A DNA stretch of 8,011 bases from Planctomycetota bacterium (lineage in GTDB: Bacteria > Planctomycetota > PLA2 > JAEUHO01), in NCBI GenBank assembly GCA_024639415.1, contig JAHEIK010000160.1, positions 1 to 8,011 on the forward strand, written 5' to 3'. The notes under the pieces are model-generated. The model did no database searches. It saw nothing but the letters and a program-made list of their open reading frames with translations, and was not told where the DNA came from. The position numbers and the translations under genes are program-made. Every line of letters begins with the position of its first letter. Position 1 is the stretch's first letter. Of the stretch, positions 4,984 to 8,011 are shown piece after piece.

Positions 4984-6831
4984 TCAGAGCCCGTACTCGC
5001 GGATCTTGCGATTCAAGGTGGGCCAGGAGATGCCCAGCACCGCCGCCGCCGCACCCTTCTTGCCCTTCGTGTGGGCGAGTGCGGCCCGCACCGCGCGCTT
5101 CTCTGCCTCGCGGATCGTCAGCACCTCGCTGGGCAGTTGCTCGTCGTCCTCGTCGAGGCTACGGCGCTCGCGAATGTCCTGCGGCAGATCAGCCACGGTG
5201 ATGGTGTCGCCCTCGAGCAGGACGAGCGCGCGCTCGAGCACGTTGAGCAGCTCGCGCACGTTGCCCGGCCAGGGGTAGGCGCGGAGCACGGCGCGCGCAT
5301 CTTCCGCCAGGCGCGGCACCCGCCGGCCAAGGCGCGCGGCCAGCGCTTCGAGCGAGGCCTCGGCGATCACCTCGACGTCTCCTGCGCGCTCACGCAGCGG
5401 AGGTACGTCGATCTCCAGGACCTGCAGCCGGTAGTAGAGGTCCTCGCGGAACGTGCCGTCCTTCACCATCTGCTTGAGGTCGCGGTTGGTGGCGGCGAGC
5501 ACGCGGCAGCGCATGGGCAGCGACTCCTTGCCGCCGACGCGTCGGAACGTGCCTTCGGAGAGCACGCGCAGGAGCTTGGCCTGGAGCTGTGCCGGCAGCT
5601 CGCCGACCTCGTCGAGGAAGATCGTCCCGTCCGCGGCCTGCGCGATGCGTCCTTCGCGGCGGTCGGTGGCGCCCGTGAAGGCGCCCTTCTCATGTCCGAA
5701 GAACTCGCTCTCGAGCAGACCTTCGACCAGGGCGGCGCAGTTGAGCGCGACGAACGGCTTCTTCGCACGCTTGCTCTCCGCGTGCAGGTGCCGCGCGACC
5801 AGCTCCTTGCCGGTGCCCGTCTCGCCGGTGACGAGCACGGGGGCGTCGGCGGCGGCAGCCTTGCGGATGAGCGTGCGCACCTTCTCGACGGAGGCGTCCT
5901 CGCCGAGGAACGGCTGGGCGCCGTCGGTCGTGGCCGCGTGCATGCGCCGGACCTCCTCGCGAGCCCCCAGCAGGGCGCGCAGGTTGCGCAGCGCCAGCGC
6001 GGCCTGGCGGGCGGCGGCGGCCAGCGCACGCAGGTCGCCTTCCGTGTACGCGTCGGGCGACTCCGCTTCGACGCTGACAAAGCCCAGGACGCCTTCCGCC
6101 GCCTTCAGGGGCGCCGCCAGCATGGAGCGATAGCGGCTGCGCACCATGGACTGGCCGGCACCGGCCGTGTCCGGGTCGTGCGCGTCGCGCACGAGCACCG
6201 CTTCTCCGCCCTCGAGGACCCGTGCCCGCAAGGTCGCGGAGGCGGGCGGTGTGGCGCCGGCGGGGTGGGCGGCGGCGACCTCGGTGCCCCCGCCCACGGT
6301 GCGCAGGCACACGACGGCGCGCGCCGGCGTGAAGGCCTCGACAATGAGTCCGAAGAGCGCGGAGATCATCTCGGGGATCTCGGAGGCGTCGGCGCAGGCG
6401 ACGGCGCCGTCGCACACGAAGCGCAGGCGGCGCACGGCGCCTTCCGAGGCAGCCTCGAGTGCCGGGTCGGCCGCCTCGGGATCCAGCGCGGCATGGACGT
6501 CGTCGTCCGCCTCGCGTTCGACGACCGTGATGCGTTCACTGCCCTCGCCGCTGAGGTAGCGCACCTGCGTGTCGCCGATGCGGATCACGTCGCCGTCGAA
6601 CAGTCGCGCGGGCGTCTCGATGCGCTCACCGTTGAGCCACGTGCCGTTGCTCGAGCCCAGATCATCCAGCATGACGTTGCCGTCTTCCGCCACGATGCGA
6701 GCGTGGCGCCGGGACGTCGTCTCGTCGAACAGGCGCAGGTCGCAGTCCTTGTGGCGGCCGATGACGATCTCGGCCGTCAGCTCGAGGGCTGCGGGATCGG
6801 AGCGGCCTTCGATGAGCTCCAGCCGGCGCAT
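4984..6831 (-). CDS. Sigma-54-dependent transcriptional activator, FHA-GAF-AAA+-Fis architecture
   Basis: This 615-residue protein is an enhancer-binding activator that would remodel sigma-54 RNA polymerase using ATP. Domains in order: FHA at about 20-92 (IGRH 24-27, SRRH 40-43, GSSNGT 59-64), a phosphothreonine-peptide reader; GAF at about 150-285, a small-molecule or dimer sensor; AAA+ at about 308-530 with Walker A GETGTGKE (336-343), intact sigma-54 contact loop GAFTGA (383-388), Walker B GTIFLDE (402-408), sensor I ATNRDL (447-452) and WPGNVREL (521-528); and a Fis-type helix-turn-helix at about 572-612. No receiver domain exists, so control is likely through the FHA and GAF parts. Start: ATG at 6831 begins the FHA domain and comes one base after the stop of the DsrE-like gene. 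An upstream extension to 6951 is low-complexity shadow of that gene. No sigma-54 promoter (GG-N10-GC type) was found in the window, so its targets are unknown. Confidence 0.93.
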   Translation of the reverse strand: MRRLELIEGRSDPAALELTAEIVIGRHKDCDLRLFDETTSRRHARIVAEDGNVMLDDLGSSNGTWLNGERIETPARLFDGDVIRIGDTQVRYLSGEGSERITVVEREADDDVHAALDPEAADPALEAASEGAVRRLRFVCDGAVACADASEIPEMISALFGLIVEAFTPARAVVCLRTVGGGTEVAAAHPAGATPPASATLRARVLEGGEAVLVRDAHDPDTAGAGQSMVRSRYRSMLAAPLKAAEGVLGFVSVEAESPDAYTEGDLRALAAAARQAALALRNLRALLGAREEVRRMHAATTDGAQPFLGEDASVEKVRTLIRKAAAADAPVLVTGETGTGKELVARHLHAESKRAKKPFVALNCAALVEGLLESEFFGHEKGAFTGATDRREGRIAQAADGTIFLDEVGELPAQLQAKLLRVLSEGTFRRVGGKESLPMRCRVLAATNRDLKQMVKDGTFREDLYYRLQVLEIDVPPLRERAGDVEVIAEASLEALAARLGRRVPRLAEDARAVLRAYPWPGNVRELLNVLERALVLLEGDTITVADLPQDIRERRSLDEDDEQLPSEVLTIREAEKRAVRAALAHTKGKKGAAAAVLGISWPTLNRKIREYGL

Positions 6832-6832
6832 G

Positions 6833-7192
6833 CTAGAGGGTGACCGCCGCGCGGCCCTCGGCGAGCAGCTCGGCGAGCCGCTCCGCGCCGACGACCTGCG
6901 CGCCTGTCCGGACGGCATCGTCGGCGTACTGCCGTCGCTCGTACGAGGCACGATCGAGATACGCCTGCCCGTCGGCGGCGATCAGGGCATCCCAGGACGC
7001 GAGCGCTGTCTCGGGCAGGGGCTCGCGCAGGGTTTCGACGACGCCGTCGACGCCCAGGCGGACGCCTTCGCCGCTGAGCCAGAGGGCGACGTCGTGTCCG
7101 GCGCGGGCCGCGGCGGCCGCCGCGAACAGCCCTGTGGCGGCCCGATCGGGCTCTTCGGTGGAGTGCTGCAGGACGTAGAGGAGCGAAGCCAC
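6833..7192 (-). CDS. DsrE-like small protein without cysteines, coupled to the sigma-54 activator
   Basis: This 119-residue protein resembles the DsrE/DsrF-like fold: an opening beta strand (LLYVLQHST, 4-12), a helix with paired small residues (DRAATGLFAAAAAARAG, 16-32), a second strand and glycine turn (HDVALWLSGEGVRLG, 33-47), and a later strand (ALIAADGQAY, about 69-78). DsrE-type proteins are often sulfur-transfer or persulfide-handling subunits with a cysteine near the position of GQAYLDRAS here. This protein has no cysteine anywhere, so a classical sulfur relay is unlikely and a ligand-binding or structural role is more plausible. GTG at 7192 is the only reasonable start that keeps the first strand, although no good ribosome binding site precedes it. 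The stop TAG is one base from the ATG of the activator, so the two are almost certainly co-transcribed. The family call rests on pattern recognition alone. Confidence 0.7.
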   Translation of the reverse strand: MASLLYVLQHSTEEPDRAATGLFAAAAAARAGHDVALWLSGEGVRLGVDGVVETLREPLPETALASWDALIAADGQAYLDRASYERRQYADDAVRTGAQVVGAERLAELLAEGRAAVTL

Positions 7193-7232
7193 GGCGGAAG
7201 TCTACGTCAACACTGCGATTCGCTCGGGTATC
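7193..7232. promoter_or_regulatory. Short divergent gap between DsrE-like and phosphatidyltransferase genes
   Basis: Only 40 bases separate the two divergent start codons. TTGACG is present on the minus strand, but no -10 element fits between it and the GTG at 7192. Promoters probably overlap the opposite coding regions, or the transcripts have very short leaders. No specific promoter can be named. Confidence 0.3.
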
Positions 7233-8011
7233 GTGCGCGCCGTGTCGCGCCGCCCCCTCATCACCGACGAGCCCGTCGATCGCCTCTTCTCCCGTCCCCT
7301 GGCGGCCGTGGTGGTCAAGGTGCTCGCTCCGACGCCGGTCTCGGCGAACCAGGTGACCTGCTTCAACGCCCTGCTGGGGGCCGCCATCGGCACCGCGCTC
7401 GCTTTCGGCTGGGCCGTCACCGCGGCCGCCTGCATCGGCGCCTACCTCGCGTTCGACTGCGTGGACGGCCAGCTCTCCCGCCTGCGCGGCGGCGGCGGCT
7501 ACCTCGGCCGCGCGATGGACGGCTGGGGTGACTACATCACGGCGATCGCCATGCACATCGGCTTGGCAATCTGGATCGCGCGGAGCCAGGGCTGGCCGGC
7601 GGCCCTCATCCTGACGGTGTTGGCGGCTGGATGCATGGCCTGGGCATCGTTCCTGCTCGACCGCTACAAGCGCCGCTACACCGGTGCGACCGACGACCTC
7701 GACGAGATCCGCCGCGAGGCCGACGAGCGCGGTGGGATCGCCGGACGTCTCGTGATCGGCATGCTGCCGTACGCCAAGAGCCTCGACACCGAGGGCGTCT
7801 CGATCGCCGATCGCGAGGCCTACCAGGCACGCGTACGGATCCCGATGCTCCTGTGGCTCTTGAACGGTCCGACGATGCACTTCACCGCGTTGGCGGTGTG
7901 CAGCGTCTTCGGACGTCCGACGCTCTACGCGTTCATCGCGATTCTGCCGATGCTGGTCGTGACGTTGCTGACGCTGTGGGCGCAGAAGACGCTGGAGCAG
8001 CGCGAGCCGGC
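7233..8011 (+). CDS. CDP-alcohol phosphatidyltransferase family membrane enzyme; 3' end outside window
   Basis: These enzymes transfer a phosphatidyl or phospho-alcohol group from a CDP-linked donor to an acceptor alcohol at the membrane. The signature is complete at residues 75-100 (numbering from GTG 7233): D75, D78-G79, S82-R83, G92, D96 and D100, spaced as D-x2-D-G-x2-A-R-x8-G-x3-D-x3-D. Serine replaces the usual alanine at 82. Hydrophobic segments lie at about 47-74, 100-142 and from about 205 to the end. Between them is a charged stretch (about 143-203, RYKRRYTGATDDLDE onward), longer than the loops of short family members. The visible 259 residues are open at the right edge. Start: no ATG precedes the domain; GTG at 7233 or 7242 are both possible, neither with a good ribosome binding site, and a TAG at 7176 limits extension. 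The acceptor (glycerol phosphate, inositol phosphate or other) cannot be told from this sequence. Confidence 0.87.
   Translation, partial: MRAVSRRPLITDEPVDRLFSRPLAAVVVKVLAPTPVSANQVTCFNALLGAAIGTALAFGWAVTAAACIGAYLAFDCVDGQLSRLRGGGGYLGRAMDGWGDYITAIAMHIGLAIWIARSQGWPAALILTVLAAGCMAWASFLLDRYKRRYTGATDDLDEIRREADERGGIAGRLVIGMLPYAKSLDTEGVSIADREAYQARVRIPMLLWLLNGPTMHFTALAVCSVFGRPTLYAFIAILPMLVVTLLTLWAQKTLEQREP

Noticed and set aside
4723..6843. 706-residue plus-strand open frame
   Set aside because: It is antisense to the sigma-54 activator, which has unambiguous motifs, and it runs through the inverted-repeat element.
6777..7880. 367-residue minus-strand open frame
   Set aside because: It overlaps the phosphatidyltransferase signature on the opposite strand and the DsrE-like gene in another frame. 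It shows no domain.

Overview
This is a GC-rich bacterial window with dense gene packing and no RNA genes, CRISPR array or recognisable transposase. The combination of a Hanks-type Ser/Thr kinase with a multi-pass membrane tail, an FHA-GAF-sigma-54 activator, a secretin and several lineage-specific unknown proteins suggests a Gram-negative, signalling-rich organism, most likely a planctomycete, with Myxococcota or another deltaproteobacterial relative as the alternative. That assignment is an inference from gene content; no marker gene is present.

Layout. Six genes lie on the minus strand, read here from right to left: a small DsrE-like protein (7192-6833); one base further on, an FHA-GAF-AAA+-Fis sigma-54 activator (6831-4984); a roughly 320-bp gap with a long inverted-repeat element and a three-half-site palindrome; a membrane Ser/Thr protein kinase (4659-2926); overlapping it by four bases, a membrane-anchored coiled-coil protein (2929-2123); an unknown protein with two membrane segments, a helical middle and a beta-rich end (1975-1037); and a secretin whose 3' end lies outside the window (880-1). 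On the plus strand, a CDP-alcohol phosphatidyltransferase starts at about 7233, diverges from the DsrE-like gene across 40 bp, and runs off the right edge.

How the genes may work together. FHA domains bind phosphothreonine, so a Ser/Thr kinase next to an FHA-bearing sigma-54 activator is a plausible phosphorylation-to-transcription pair. The activator has no response-regulator receiver domain and is instead likely controlled through its FHA and GAF domains. The kinase and coiled-coil genes appear translationally coupled, which suggests that their products work together at the membrane. The DsrE-like gene and the activator also appear coupled. Functional links to the two-membrane-segment protein and the secretin rest only on shared strand and proximity.

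The non-coding parts hold the most unusual material. Two gaps contain gapless 64-bp copies of a hairpin-forming repeat that ends in GCCCCTAC (GTAGGGGC on the other strand). Its stem arms are conserved and its tip is variable, and one copy supplies the stop codon of a gene. The third gap holds two copies of the same end sequence facing each other in a symmetrical hairpin of about 106 bp. An AT-richer palindrome made of three ATTGAACG half-sites lies between that element and the kinase gene. A perfect hairpin partly covers the ribosome binding site of the two-membrane-segment protein. Very long plus-strand reading frames across 932-6843 are antisense shadows of these genes.
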